From assembly GCF_947495275.1 (NCBI RefSeq), contig NZ_CANLYL010000004.1, positions 248,001 to 312,000 on the forward strand: a DNA stretch of 64,000 bases, written 5' to 3'. This DNA comes from an uncultured Roseobacter sp. (GTDB lineage Bacteria; Pseudomonadota; Alphaproteobacteria; Rhodobacterales; Rhodobacteraceae). Below are positions 10,869 through 18,809 of the stretch, one piece after another (within the stretch, counting starts at the first letter, position 1; each line of letters begins with the position of its first letter). Below the pieces are notes generated by a model. The model did not search any database. It saw only the letters and a list, made by a program, of their open reading frames with translations, and had not been told where the DNA came from. The translations under genes were made by a program, and so were the position numbers.

Positions 10869-10896
10869 GTGCACAACCTGTGCACAGCCTGTGCAC
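10869..10896. promoter_or_regulatory. Three GTGCAC palindromes spaced 11 bp
   Basis: In the 88-base gap between the alpha-galactosidase stop and the SDR start, the hexamer GTGCAC occurs at 10869-10874, 10880-10885 and 10891-10896, separated by the pentamers AACCT and AGCCT. The exact 11-base period would put the three sites on about the same face of the helix. It may be a regulator binding array for an internal promoter of the SDR-dgoK-dgoA group. No regulator is assigned. Confidence 0.45.
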
Positions 10897-10925
10897 CGGT
10901 CGGGCATACGGAAGGCAAACCGCTG

Positions 10926-13010
10926 TCACAGGCGCCTGCCTTCCAGAACCCACATGGATTCCGGGAAGCTCCACGGCAGGGTCAGGCCGTTGTTCATCAG
11001 CGCGGCGCCGGTCAGCACCACCTGCCCATCCTTCAGCGCCAGCCTGCCGCGCGACAGTGCCGAGGCGGAGGCCCGGTTGCGCAGGCTGACCTCATAGCGC
11101 GCCGCCGGGTCCAGACGTGTGAGGCGCAGCGGGCGGGGGGCGATCTGCGGCGAGGTGGCGGATTTGCCGGCAAAGACAACGAAGCGGCTGCCGTCACGCG
11201 CCTGCTGCTGCTCTGCAATCACCGACGGGTCGGAGGCATCAAGCCGCAGGATATCGGCGGCATACATCCAGTCACGGTTGGCTTTCCACCAGGCGGTCAC
11301 ATCCCTTAGGACCTCTGCCTCGCGGTCGGTCAATTCGCGCGGGTCCATCTCGAACCCCATGTGCCGTTGCGCGGCGACCCAGGCGCGAAACTCGATGTCG
11401 AGCGTGCGCCCCGAGGTATGGCATCGGCGCGGCCCCACATGGCTGCCGGTCACAGCCGAGGGGATGAAAAGTGCCGCGTTGTGCTGCATCGCCAGCCGTT
11501 CCAGCGCGTCATTGCTGTCAGACAGCCATACCCGTTGGGTGCGGCTGAGAATGCCGAAATCAATCCGCCCGCCGCCCGAGGCACAGCTTTCAATTTCCAC
11601 ATCCGGGAAATCGGTACGCAGCCGGTCGATGAGCGCATAGGACCCGCGGGTCTGGGCGGCATCGGGCATGGGCAGCACCCGGTTATGATCCCATTTGATA
11701 TAGTCGATGGGGTGCGTGGAGAGCAGGGCGGCGATGCGGTCATAGAGAAAATCGCGCACTTCCGGCAGCGCCATGTTCAGCGCCTTTTGCTGCCGTCCGA
11801 GGATCTGGTCTTCGGCCCCCAGCGCCCAGTCGGGATGCGCGCGGTGGATATTGCTGTCGGGGTTGATCATCTCCGGCTCGAACCAGATGCCGAAACTCAT
11901 GCCCTGCCCCTGCACATAGTTGATGAGCGGGCCCAGCCCGTCGGGGTATTTGCGCGGGTCTACTTCCCAGTCGCTTAAAGAGGAGGTGTCATCGTCACGC
12001 TGCCCGAACCAGCCGTCATCGAGCACGAAACGTTCCGCGCCAAGCGCTGCGGCCCGGGTCGCGATGTCTTTGAGCACCGGCAGGTCATGGGCGAAATAGA
12101 CTGCCTCCCAGCAGTTGTAATGCACCGGGCGGGGACGCCCCGGCTTGGTCCATGTGACGATGCGGTCGCGCATGTGGCGCTGGAACGACACGGCGCAACC
12201 GTTCAGCCCGTCAGAGGAATAGACCGCATAAAGTGGCGCGGTGCGGAACTCGGTTGAGGGCGTCGTTTCCATACGCGCGGCATGGCCGAACTGAATCTGC
12301 CGCCGCCCATCGGGCAGTTCCTCGGCAATCATCCGGTGCCCGCCGGACCAGCCGTAATGAAAGGCATATGCCTCGCCGCTGGCGTTGGTCGCACCGCGCG
12401 CCGGGATCAGCAGCCCCGGAAAATGTTCGTGGCCGGTGCGCCCGGTGCGGTTTTCGCGGTAGCGGATGCCGGGCGACCAGGCGGTGCGGTTGAGCTGAAA
12501 CTCGCCGCACCAGCGGCCCGCCAGGTCAATCATCTCGTCCGAATGCTGCGGGCCGGGCAGGACAGGGGCCGCCAGCCAGTGCAGATGCAATGGGCGGTCT
12601 GCTTTCAGCGATGCGGCCATCACGATCACATGGGTTTCGGGATCAAGCTCGAAGGTGGCCACATAGCTCAGGCGATTGTCTGCATCGCGGCAAGTCACGG
12701 TGAGGCCATGGTCGCTTTGTGCCACATCGACCAACTTGAATTTGGGCAAAAGCGGCGTGCCATTTGAATCGCGCACAACCATGCCGGGCTGGCCGGGAAA
12801 GCTGCGCGCGGCTTCGGGGCAGAGCGAAAGGTCAGGGTTTTCGTCCAGCATGCCCCCCGTCACATCCAGCGCGGAGGTGCGCGCCAGTTGCACCAGATCT
12901 TCGTCTATCGGCAGGGGCGCACCCCAGTAGATGACCTGCGGACAGCGGCCACCCGAGGAGGCGAGCGCCAGTGTCTGACGCTCGTCATCCAACCGCCAGG
13001 CTGTTGTCAC
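10926..13010 (-). CDS. Alpha-galactosidase, GH36
   Basis: Family 36 glycoside hydrolase of 694 residues that removes alpha-linked galactose from melibiose- or raffinose-type sugars. An N-terminal beta-sandwich is followed by a TIM barrel. Catalytic residues are seen as the nucleophile Asp in YIKWDHNR and the acid/base Asp in WLSDSND. The segment with FVLDDGWFG and FGIWFEPEM is typical. No signal peptide, hence cytoplasmic. GTG at 13010 was chosen because it overlaps the permease stop (GTGA) and gives the normal family length; the open frame extends further upstream only inside the permease gene. Confidence 0.9.
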   Translation of the reverse strand: MTTAWRLDDERQTLALASSGGRCPQVIYWGAPLPIDEDLVQLARTSALDVTGGMLDENPDLSLCPEAARSFPGQPGMVVRDSNGTPLLPKFKLVDVAQSDHGLTVTCRDADNRLSYVATFELDPETHVIVMAASLKADRPLHLHWLAAPVLPGPQHSDEMIDLAGRWCGEFQLNRTAWSPGIRYRENRTGRTGHEHFPGLLIPARGATNASGEAYAFHYGWSGGHRMIAEELPDGRRQIQFGHAARMETTPSTEFRTAPLYAVYSSDGLNGCAVSFQRHMRDRIVTWTKPGRPRPVHYNCWEAVYFAHDLPVLKDIATRAAALGAERFVLDDGWFGQRDDDTSSLSDWEVDPRKYPDGLGPLINYVQGQGMSFGIWFEPEMINPDSNIHRAHPDWALGAEDQILGRQQKALNMALPEVRDFLYDRIAALLSTHPIDYIKWDHNRVLPMPDAAQTRGSYALIDRLRTDFPDVEIESCASGGGRIDFGILSRTQRVWLSDSNDALERLAMQHNAALFIPSAVTGSHVGPRRCHTSGRTLDIEFRAWVAAQRHMGFEMDPRELTDREAEVLRDVTAWWKANRDWMYAADILRLDASDPSVIAEQQQARDGSRFVVFAGKSATSPQIAPRPLRLTRLDPAARYEVSLRNRASASALSRGRLALKDGQVVLTGAALMNNGLTLPWSFPESMWVLEGRRL

Positions 13011-13855
13011 TTTACGGCCCCCAGGGTCAGACCTGCGATGAAGTGCTTTTGCATCAGGAAGAACATCAGCACCGGCGGCAGGGCCGCCACAATCGAGCCT
13101 GCGCTCATCAGGTGATAGGCGGCGCGGAATTGAGCGTTGAAGCTGGTGATCCCGGCGGTCACGGGCTGGCTTTCCGGGCCCTGGGTCAGGACCACGGCCC
13201 AGAAATAATCGTTCCAGATGAAGGTGAAGATCAGCACTGAAAGGGCGGCGATCGCGGGTTTCATCAGCGGGATGACCACGTACCAGAAAATCTTCCACTC
13301 CGCGATGCCCTCGACGCGGGCCGCTTCGACCAGCTCATAGGGCAGGGCGCGGATGAAATTGCGCATGAAAAGCGTGCAGAAGCCGGTCTGGAAGGCCACG
13401 TGAAAGAGCACCAGCCCGGTTTTGGTGTTGTAGAGCCCCATGTCGAGTGTGAGGTCACGTACCGGCACCATCAAGATCTGGAAGGGCACAAAATTGCCCG
13501 CCACAAACATGAAGAAGACCCAGATGTTGGCCTTGAACTTGTAGATGCCCAGAGCAAAGCCCGCCAGGCACGATAGCGTCACCGCACCAATGACCGTGGG
13601 TACGGTGATCAGCACTGAATTGAGCATGTAGCGGGGCATGTCGGAGTTGAAGAACACCTGTCCGTAGTTGGCGAACATCTCGAAAGATGACGGGAGGCCC
13701 CAGTAGTTACCTTGGGTGAAATCCACCGCCGGTTTGATCGAGAAGACAGCGACGGCAATGAGCGGCAGCAGCCACATGATCAGAGCGAGCGGCAGCAGCG
13801 ACTGATAGGTCAGCTGCCAGGAACGGGGGGTTTTTTCGATCGGTGTCGGGAACAT
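13007..13855 (-). CDS. Carbohydrate ABC transporter permease, MalG type
   Basis: CUT1-family inner-membrane permease, 282 residues, with six predicted hydrophobic segments. The EAA coupling loop is visible in ELVEAARVEGIAEWKIFWYVVIP, recognised as EAARVEG near residue 175. It pairs with the MalF-type permease encoded at 14207-15127, the binding protein at 15245-16501 and the ATPase at 17513-18571. Flanking alpha- and beta-galactosidases suggest a galactoside substrate. Its stop overlaps the alpha-galactosidase GTG. Confidence 0.85.
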   Translation of the reverse strand: MFPTPIEKTPRSWQLTYQSLLPLALIMWLLPLIAVAVFSIKPAVDFTQGNYWGLPSSFEMFANYGQVFFNSDMPRYMLNSVLITVPTVIGAVTLSCLAGFALGIYKFKANIWVFFMFVAGNFVPFQILMVPVRDLTLDMGLYNTKTGLVLFHVAFQTGFCTLFMRNFIRALPYELVEAARVEGIAEWKIFWYVVIPLMKPAIAALSVLIFTFIWNDYFWAVVLTQGPESQPVTAGITSFNAQFRAAYHLMSAGSIVAALPPVLMFFLMQKHFIAGLTLGAVK

Positions 13856-13856
13856 G

Positions 13857-14210
13857 TCAGGCCTCCTCGCGGGCGGGCAGCGCTGCTTGCGCTTTCTTTG
13901 TCAGACCGGCGCGCACGATGTCATAGGACGTGCAAATCCGGTGAGATAACTCGGGCGTCTCGGTGCTTTCGGGCAGGTTGATCCAGCTGCGGTGAAAGTA
14001 GGGGGCTTTGATCCCCACACCGGCGTCGATCAGCATTGATGCGGTTTCCACATCCGCCGTCTTGACGGACACGCCGGGCAGGGTGGCCCCGATGCAAGCG
14101 AACATCTTGCCGCCGACTTTCCAGGCGTCGTGCCCACCGCCCCAGGGGTCGGACTTCTCCGCCCCCGGCAGCGGTTTGCAGATCGCATGCACGCGTGCCC
14201 GAAAGCTCAT
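13857..14210 (-). CDS. MmcQ/YjbR family protein
   Basis: Small cytoplasmic protein of 117 residues resembling the MmcQ/YjbR (CyaY-like fold) family: an N-terminal helix, then DAWKVGGKMFACIG near 29-42 and a C-terminal SYDIVRAGL. The function of the family is not established. It sits exactly between the two permease genes of the sugar transporter: its ATG overlaps the upstream permease stop (ATGA) and its stop is one base from the next permease start. It is therefore co-translated with the transporter. I cannot say whether it contributes to transport. Confidence 0.75.
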   Translation of the reverse strand: MSFRARVHAICKPLPGAEKSDPWGGGHDAWKVGGKMFACIGATLPGVSVKTADVETASMLIDAGVGIKAPYFHRSWINLPESTETPELSHRICTSYDIVRAGLTKKAQAALPAREEA

Positions 14211-15127
14211 CGCGCTTTCTCCTCTTTCCACATGGACCAGAGGAAATACGTGATGAAGACCAGCATGATCAGGAAGAGCACCACGGCGATGGCGGCGCCA
14301 TACCCCATGCGGAACCCGTATTCAGAAAGCGCTTTTTCGAACATGTAGAACGACAGCACGCGGGTCTGACCGAAGGGGCCGCCGTTGGTCATGATCGAGA
14401 TGAGGTCAAAGCTGCGCAGCGCGCCGATGATGGTCACCACGAAGGCGATGAAGGTCGCGGGTTTGAGCTGCGGGATGATGATGTACCACAGCATCTTCCA
14501 GCCCTTGGCGTTGTCGAGACGCCCCGCTTCGATCTGTTCGGGGTCCACGGCGTTGAGACCCGTGAGATAAAGGATCATGCAATAGGCCGTCTGGGGCCAG
14601 AGACCGGCGGCGATGATGCCGTAGGTCGCAAGGGTTGGATCCCCCAGAACATTGACGGGCCCGAGGCCCACCAGGCCCAGCACCCCGTTCAACAGACCTT
14701 CGTTCGGCAGATAGAACCAGGAGAACACCAGGCCCACAACCACCTGGGAGAGAACGAAGGGGAAGAAGAACAGGGATTTATAGATACGGATGCCGGTGAC
14801 GGTCTGATTGAGAAAGAGCGCGATGAAAAGCCCACCCGGAATGGCCAGAAGGTAGAAGAGCAGCCATTTGAGGTTGTTCCACAGCGACACCTCAAAGGCG
14901 CCGTCGTCCATGAGTTCGACGTAATTGTCCATGCCGATGAAGCGGGCTTCGCCCAGGCCGTCCCAGTCGTAAAAGGAGATCATGATGGACTGGTAGATCG
15001 GCCAGATCACGTAAAACGCAAAGAACAGGATGGCCGGTGCCAGAAACAGCCAGGGTGTGACAGCGATTTCGTTGCGCTTGTACCAGCCGCGCGGGGCGGC
15101 GCTTTGCTCTGCCGGGGTGTCGGTCAT
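14207..15127 (-). CDS. Carbohydrate ABC transporter permease, MalF type
   Basis: CUT1-family permease of 306 residues with an N-terminal cytoplasmic stretch, a first membrane segment near 29-48 and the EAA-like loop around DPEQIEAGRLDNAKG. It is the partner of the MalG-type permease. It lies downstream of the binding protein gene, separated by a 117-base gap that contains a strong hairpin, which would let the binding protein be made in excess. Substrate by context: a galactoside. Confidence 0.85.
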   Translation of the reverse strand: MTDTPAEQSAAPRGWYKRNEIAVTPWLFLAPAILFFAFYVIWPIYQSIMISFYDWDGLGEARFIGMDNYVELMDDGAFEVSLWNNLKWLLFYLLAIPGGLFIALFLNQTVTGIRIYKSLFFFPFVLSQVVVGLVFSWFYLPNEGLLNGVLGLVGLGPVNVLGDPTLATYGIIAAGLWPQTAYCMILYLTGLNAVDPEQIEAGRLDNAKGWKMLWYIIIPQLKPATFIAFVVTIIGALRSFDLISIMTNGGPFGQTRVLSFYMFEKALSEYGFRMGYGAAIAVVLFLIMLVFITYFLWSMWKEEKAR

Positions 15128-15211
15128 GGTGGGTCTCCTCCCAGTGAGATGCGGGGCAGGCGGCAGGGCGGGGTGGGCCCGCGCTGGCGGCTGCGCCGGT
15201 CAGCGGTGGGC

Positions 15212-15233
15212 CCGGGCGCGGCAGGGCGCCCGG
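15212..15233 (-). promoter_or_regulatory. Intercistronic hairpin after the sugar-binding protein gene
   Basis: A perfect 8-base stem (15212-15219 CCGGGCGC paired with 15226-15233 GCGCCCGG) closes a 6-base loop. It lies 11 bases past the binding-protein stop and has no T-run after it. Such hairpins between a binding protein gene and its permeases commonly stabilise the upstream message and reduce downstream expression. An almost identical geometry occurs at 45651-45672. Confidence 0.6.
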
Positions 15234-15244
15234 ACCGCGGGGTG

Positions 15245-16501
15245 TTATTTGTAGACGCGCTCCTGCACCTTATCGAGGCGCTTGAGGATATCATCCAGAT
15301 TGTCCGGGAAGACCATGAATTCCTGCAATCCCTGCATGGCCTCGGCAGCCATTTCCGCCGGGAAATCGCGGTCGAAGAACTGCGCGACACCGCCCGGAGA
15401 ATTTTCCGACAGCATGGTGAAGCCTTCGTTCAGGAACTTGTCATTATCCACTGCCGAGCCTGCGTTTACAGGCAATTGCCCGAGGTTCGCACCGTTGTTG
15501 ATTTCGGTCTGAACATTGGCGGAGACCACGAAGCGCAGGAATTCGCGCGCGGCTTCCTTGTTGGAGGCATTGGCCGGGATGTGGAAGGTATCTGTTGGCG
15601 CGTCTTCGGCCAGAGCGATCCCGGGTGTGATTTCGGGGAATTGGTAGAAGTCGAGCTTGCTGTCATCGAGACCCGCTTCGCGCAGCGGTGCTACGGCGAA
15701 GTTGCCCTTGAGAATCGCAGCGGCTTCGCCGTTCACGATGAAGGGCAGCGATTCCTGCCAGGAGTAGTTCTGGTGGTTATCAACAAAAGCGCCCATGTCG
15801 ATCAACTCACGCCAGTTGGCGAAAGTCTGTTTCACACGGTCATCGGTCCATTTGACGCCGCCATTGGCCAGTTCCATGTGGAAATCGAAGCCGTGCGTAC
15901 GCATGTTGAGGTAGTCGAACCAACCACCAGCCGTCCAGAGGAACTTGGTGCCGATGGTGTAGCACTTGCGGCCTGAATCGAGGATCGCCTGACAGTTGCT
16001 TTTCATCTCGTCGAAGTTCGCAGGCTCGTTCAGGCCCAGTTCTTCGTAGATGTCCTTGCGATAGTAGATGCCCCATTGGTAGTAGGTATAGGGCACGCCC
16101 CATTGCTTGCCGTCGATGGTCATCGCACCCTTTGTGGAGGCGAGATTGTCCGCAATCGCAGGCTCGGCCCAGAGGTCGGAGACATCTTCGAACAGACCCG
16201 CGTTCACATATGGGCCCATCCGGTTGGCCGCGTACCAGGTGGCGACATCGGGGCTATCGGCTGTGAGGAAGTTGCGGATTTGTGTCTTATAGGCTTCGCG
16301 GTCGATCACCGTGGTTTCGATGTTCAGGCCCGGGTGCTCGGCACCGAAATCCGCAATCATCTTTTCCATCGTCGCGCGGGGCGCCGGGTTGGACGTGTCG
16401 AGGAAGATTTTCAGGTCGCCCGAAAGCTCGGCTGTCGCAGAGCTTGCAAGCATTGTGGAACCTGCCAATGCCATAAGCATTGATTTGGTGGTGAAACGCA
16501 T
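15245..16501 (-). CDS. Extracellular solute-binding protein of the sugar ABC transporter
   Basis: Family 1 periplasmic binding protein, 418 residues. A signal peptide occupies about residues 1-24, with a Sec-type ATA cleavage site before ELSGDLK. The mature part has the usual family features (aromatic residues around TYYQWGIYYRKD and WFDYLNMR that could stack on sugar rings). It is the first gene of the minus-strand transporter and galactosidase operon, divergent from the IclR regulator. The bound sugar cannot be read from sequence; context suggests an alpha- or beta-galactoside. Confidence 0.85.
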   Translation of the reverse strand: MRFTTKSMLMALAGSTMLASSATAELSGDLKIFLDTSNPAPRATMEKMIADFGAEHPGLNIETTVIDREAYKTQIRNFLTADSPDVATWYAANRMGPYVNAGLFEDVSDLWAEPAIADNLASTKGAMTIDGKQWGVPYTYYQWGIYYRKDIYEELGLNEPANFDEMKSNCQAILDSGRKCYTIGTKFLWTAGGWFDYLNMRTHGFDFHMELANGGVKWTDDRVKQTFANWRELIDMGAFVDNHQNYSWQESLPFIVNGEAAAILKGNFAVAPLREAGLDDSKLDFYQFPEITPGIALAEDAPTDTFHIPANASNKEAAREFLRFVVSANVQTEINNGANLGQLPVNAGSAVDNDKFLNEGFTMLSENSPGGVAQFFDRDFPAEMAAEAMQGLQEFMVFPDNLDDILKRLDKVQERVYK

Positions 16502-16543
16502 GGTGTCCTCCCTAAGGTACGTGCGATTATTTTAATCTCGTAA

Positions 16544-16582
16544 GGTTCCATTATTTGAAACCAAGTTTTATATATTGAAAAC
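16544..16582. promoter_or_regulatory. Candidate IclR operators (two inverted repeats)
   Basis: In the 214-base divergent region between the binding-protein gene and the IclR gene, GGTTCCA-N5-TGAAACC (16544-16562, one mismatch between arms) is followed by GTTTT-N8-AAAAC (16565-16582). Their starts are 21 bases apart, two helical turns. The form resembles IclR-family operators, and the location would let one regulator control both directions. No experiment is implied; consensus for this regulator is unknown. Confidence 0.45.
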
Positions 16583-16715
16583 TACACTGCAATCTGCCTA
16601 GACTGTCAACCATGTTCTTCGCGAATGAGTAGAACAAGCATTCTTTTCGGGAGGGAACGGGCGCATCGCGCGACCGTTTGAAAAGGGCGCTGAGACGTAT
16701 GGGAGGCGCTTTGAA

Positions 16716-17507
16716 ATGTCCGGCGACGGCACTGTAGGAAAAGCACTGGATGTGTTGGATCAGGTGGCAGGCCACCGGCACCCGGTGCGATTCGGCACGT
16801 TGCTGAGCGAAAGTGATTTTCCAAAAGCGACGCTCTACCGGTTTCTGCAAACGCTGACCTCGCAGGGCATGCTGCAATATGATCCCGACCGGCAGACCTA
16901 TTCTTTGGGGGTGCGGCTGGTGCGTCTGGCCCATGCCGCCTGGACGCAAAGTTCGCTGGCACCGATTGCCCGCCCGTTTCTGGATCAGTTGAGCTCAGAC
17001 GTCGGGCATACGGTACATCTGGCGCAGCTCGACAATGCGCAGGTGCTTTACGTTGATAAGAGGAATGCCGCGCAACCCATTGAAATGTATAGTGATGCGG
17101 GCAAGGTGGGGCCGGCCTACTGCACCGGCGTTGGCAAGGCGATGATGGCCTTTCTGCCAGAGGACGATCTGTCACGTACCATCAAGCAACAATCGTTTCA
17201 CCGCTTTACCGACCATACGTATACCAACCCCGAAGCGCTCTGCGCGGAGCTGCAGGCCATTCGCACCCGAGGCTATGCCTTTGACCGCGAAGAGCATGAA
17301 CCGGGGATTATCTGCATTGCTCAAGCCATCCTGTCCGATCACGGGCGGGTTCTGGGCGGGCTGTCGATCACCGGATCGACCCAATCTATCACTCTCTCCC
17401 AGCTTGAGGCACTCACGCCCCGGCTGGCGCATACTGCACAATCGATTGCCACCGTGGCGCAGGCCTGGCGGTTTCCCGATTCAAACCTTCAAAAAACAGG
17501 GACATAG
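16716..17507 (+). CDS. IclR family transcriptional regulator
   Basis: DNA-binding regulator of 263 residues. The winged helix-turn-helix occupies about 1-65 (GKALDVLDQVAG, then FPKATLYRFLQTLTSQGML) and the IclR effector domain about 80-250. The segment GPAYCTGVGKAMMAFLP and the later YAFDREEHEPGIICIA are characteristic. GGAGG ribosome site before the ATG. It is divergent from the sugar-binding protein gene and five bases upstream of the transporter ATPase, so it very likely controls the galactoside operon in response to a sugar or pathway intermediate. Confidence 0.85.
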   Translation: MSGDGTVGKALDVLDQVAGHRHPVRFGTLLSESDFPKATLYRFLQTLTSQGMLQYDPDRQTYSLGVRLVRLAHAAWTQSSLAPIARPFLDQLSSDVGHTVHLAQLDNAQVLYVDKRNAAQPIEMYSDAGKVGPAYCTGVGKAMMAFLPEDDLSRTIKQQSFHRFTDHTYTNPEALCAELQAIRTRGYAFDREEHEPGIICIAQAILSDHGRVLGGLSITGSTQSITLSQLEALTPRLAHTAQSIATVAQAWRFPDSNLQKTGT

Positions 17508-17512
17508 AGAAA

Positions 17513-18571
17513 ATGACAGGTGTCACGCTCCAAAAGGCGGTCAAACGCTACGGTGATGTACAGGTGATTCACGGTATTGATCTGGAAGTCAAAGACGGCG
17601 AGTTCTGCGTTTTTGTCGGCCCCTCGGGCTGCGGCAAATCTACCTTGCTGCGCATGATTGCGGGGCTGGAGGAAACCACCGAAGGTGTGATGCATATCGG
17701 TGAGCGGGATGTCACCCATATGGACCCCTCCGAGCGCGGCGTGGCCATGGTGTTCCAGACCTATGCGCTTTATCCGCATATGACCGTCAAGGAAAACATG
17801 GGGTTCGGCCTGAAGATGAATGGCGTGCCCAAGACGGAGATTGATGCCAAGGTCAAGGCGGCATCGGACGTGCTCAAGCTCGACGTCTATCTCGATCGCA
17901 AGCCTGCCGCATTGTCGGGTGGGCAGCGCCAGAGGGTGGCTATCGGGCGCGCGATTGTGCGCGGACCGGAAGTGTTCCTGTTCGATGAACCACTGTCGAA
18001 CCTTGACGCGGAGTTGCGGGTCGAGATGCGGGTGGAAATCGCCCGTCTGCACAAGGAAATTGGCGCGACGATGATCTACGTGACCCATGATCAGGTCGAA
18101 GCGATGACGCTGGCCGACAAGATCGTGGTGCTGCGCGCAGGGTATATCGAGCAAGTGGGCGCGCCGTTGGAGCTATACCGCAACCCGGACAATAAGTTCG
18201 TGGCGGGCTTCATCGGATCGCCCGCGATGAATTTTCTTGATGGCGTTGTGGTTGAGGGCGGTGTCGAGGTGCCCGGCCTGGGGCGCACGGTCCCGGTCGA
18301 GGTAAATCTGCCCGCCGCGGGTACGGGTGTGACGCTGGGCGTGCGGCCTGAACATCTGGAAGTGCAGATGGGGCAGGGCGCGCTGAAGGCCGAGCTTTCC
18401 GAAGCTTTGGGCGGGGTCAGCTATCTTCACCTCGATACGCCCACCGGCGAGCGCATCATCGTTGAGGAACGTGGCGACGAGCGGGCCAGCGAAGGCGACA
18501 CGGTAGACGTTCAGTTCGAGCCACGCCGCGCCATGGTTTTCGAGAAGGACAGCGAGCTGCGCATCCGCTAG
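17513..18571 (+). CDS. Sugar ABC transporter ATPase, UgpC/MsmK/MalK type
   Basis: CUT1 ATPase of 352 residues. Walker A GPSGCGKST is at about 38-46, signature LSGGQRQ near 136-142 and Walker B VFLFDEPLSNLDA near 155-167. The C-terminal regulatory TOBE/OB domain runs from about 240, including GVRPEHLEV. It completes the CUT1 transporter whose other subunits lie on the opposite strand, and is co-transcribed with the IclR gene. Such ATPases often serve several transporters. Confidence 0.85.
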   Translation: MTGVTLQKAVKRYGDVQVIHGIDLEVKDGEFCVFVGPSGCGKSTLLRMIAGLEETTEGVMHIGERDVTHMDPSERGVAMVFQTYALYPHMTVKENMGFGLKMNGVPKTEIDAKVKAASDVLKLDVYLDRKPAALSGGQRQRVAIGRAIVRGPEVFLFDEPLSNLDAELRVEMRVEIARLHKEIGATMIYVTHDQVEAMTLADKIVVLRAGYIEQVGAPLELYRNPDNKFVAGFIGSPAMNFLDGVVVEGGVEVPGLGRTVPVEVNLPAAGTGVTLGVRPEHLEVQMGQGALKAELSEALGGVSYLHLDTPTGERIIVEERGDERASEGDTVDVQFEPRRAMVFEKDSELRIR

Positions 18572-18652
18572 CCCAGCGTCAGGGAAAATATGTTTTAGGT
18601 TTAAAATATTTTTCCTTGAAGCAAATTGCGACTCACCCTACCATTTGAGGTA

Positions 18653-18674
18653 GGCGCAGGGTTTCTGCGCCTTT
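18653..18674 (+). terminator. Hairpin terminator after the sugar ABC ATPase
   Basis: Stem GGCGCAG (18653-18659) pairs with CTGCGCC (18665-18671) across a 5-base loop, followed by TTTAT. Overlapping upstream is a second small hairpin (CCTACC/GGTAGG, 18637-18654), and an AT-rich imperfect inverted repeat lies at about 18583-18614. Together they plausibly end the IclR-ATPase transcript. The rest of the 238-base gap to the ligase gene contains another GC hairpin near 18757-18773 with no clear promoter. Confidence 0.5.
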
Positions 18675-18809
18675 ATCCGGGGGGTGTTCGCAATCAATGA
18701 ACGCGATGGGCAGGCAGCAAATCGGACAAAGGGGGTTCTTGCCGGGCGTGACCGGGCGCGGCCTTGGGCCGCGAACTTCGCATTTTTTGCGCCTCACGGT
18801 GTCTGAGTG

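Noticed and set aside
14195-15976. Plus-strand open frame of 593 codons opposite the permease and binding-protein genes
   Set aside because: No domain or start signal is apparent; composition is that of a shadow frame, and the minus-strand genes have clear motifs.
18757-18788. GC hairpin CGCGGCC/GGCCGCG followed by a T-run before the ligase gene
   Set aside because: The T-run starts about ten bases past the stem and is separated from it, so I could not support a second intrinsic terminator.
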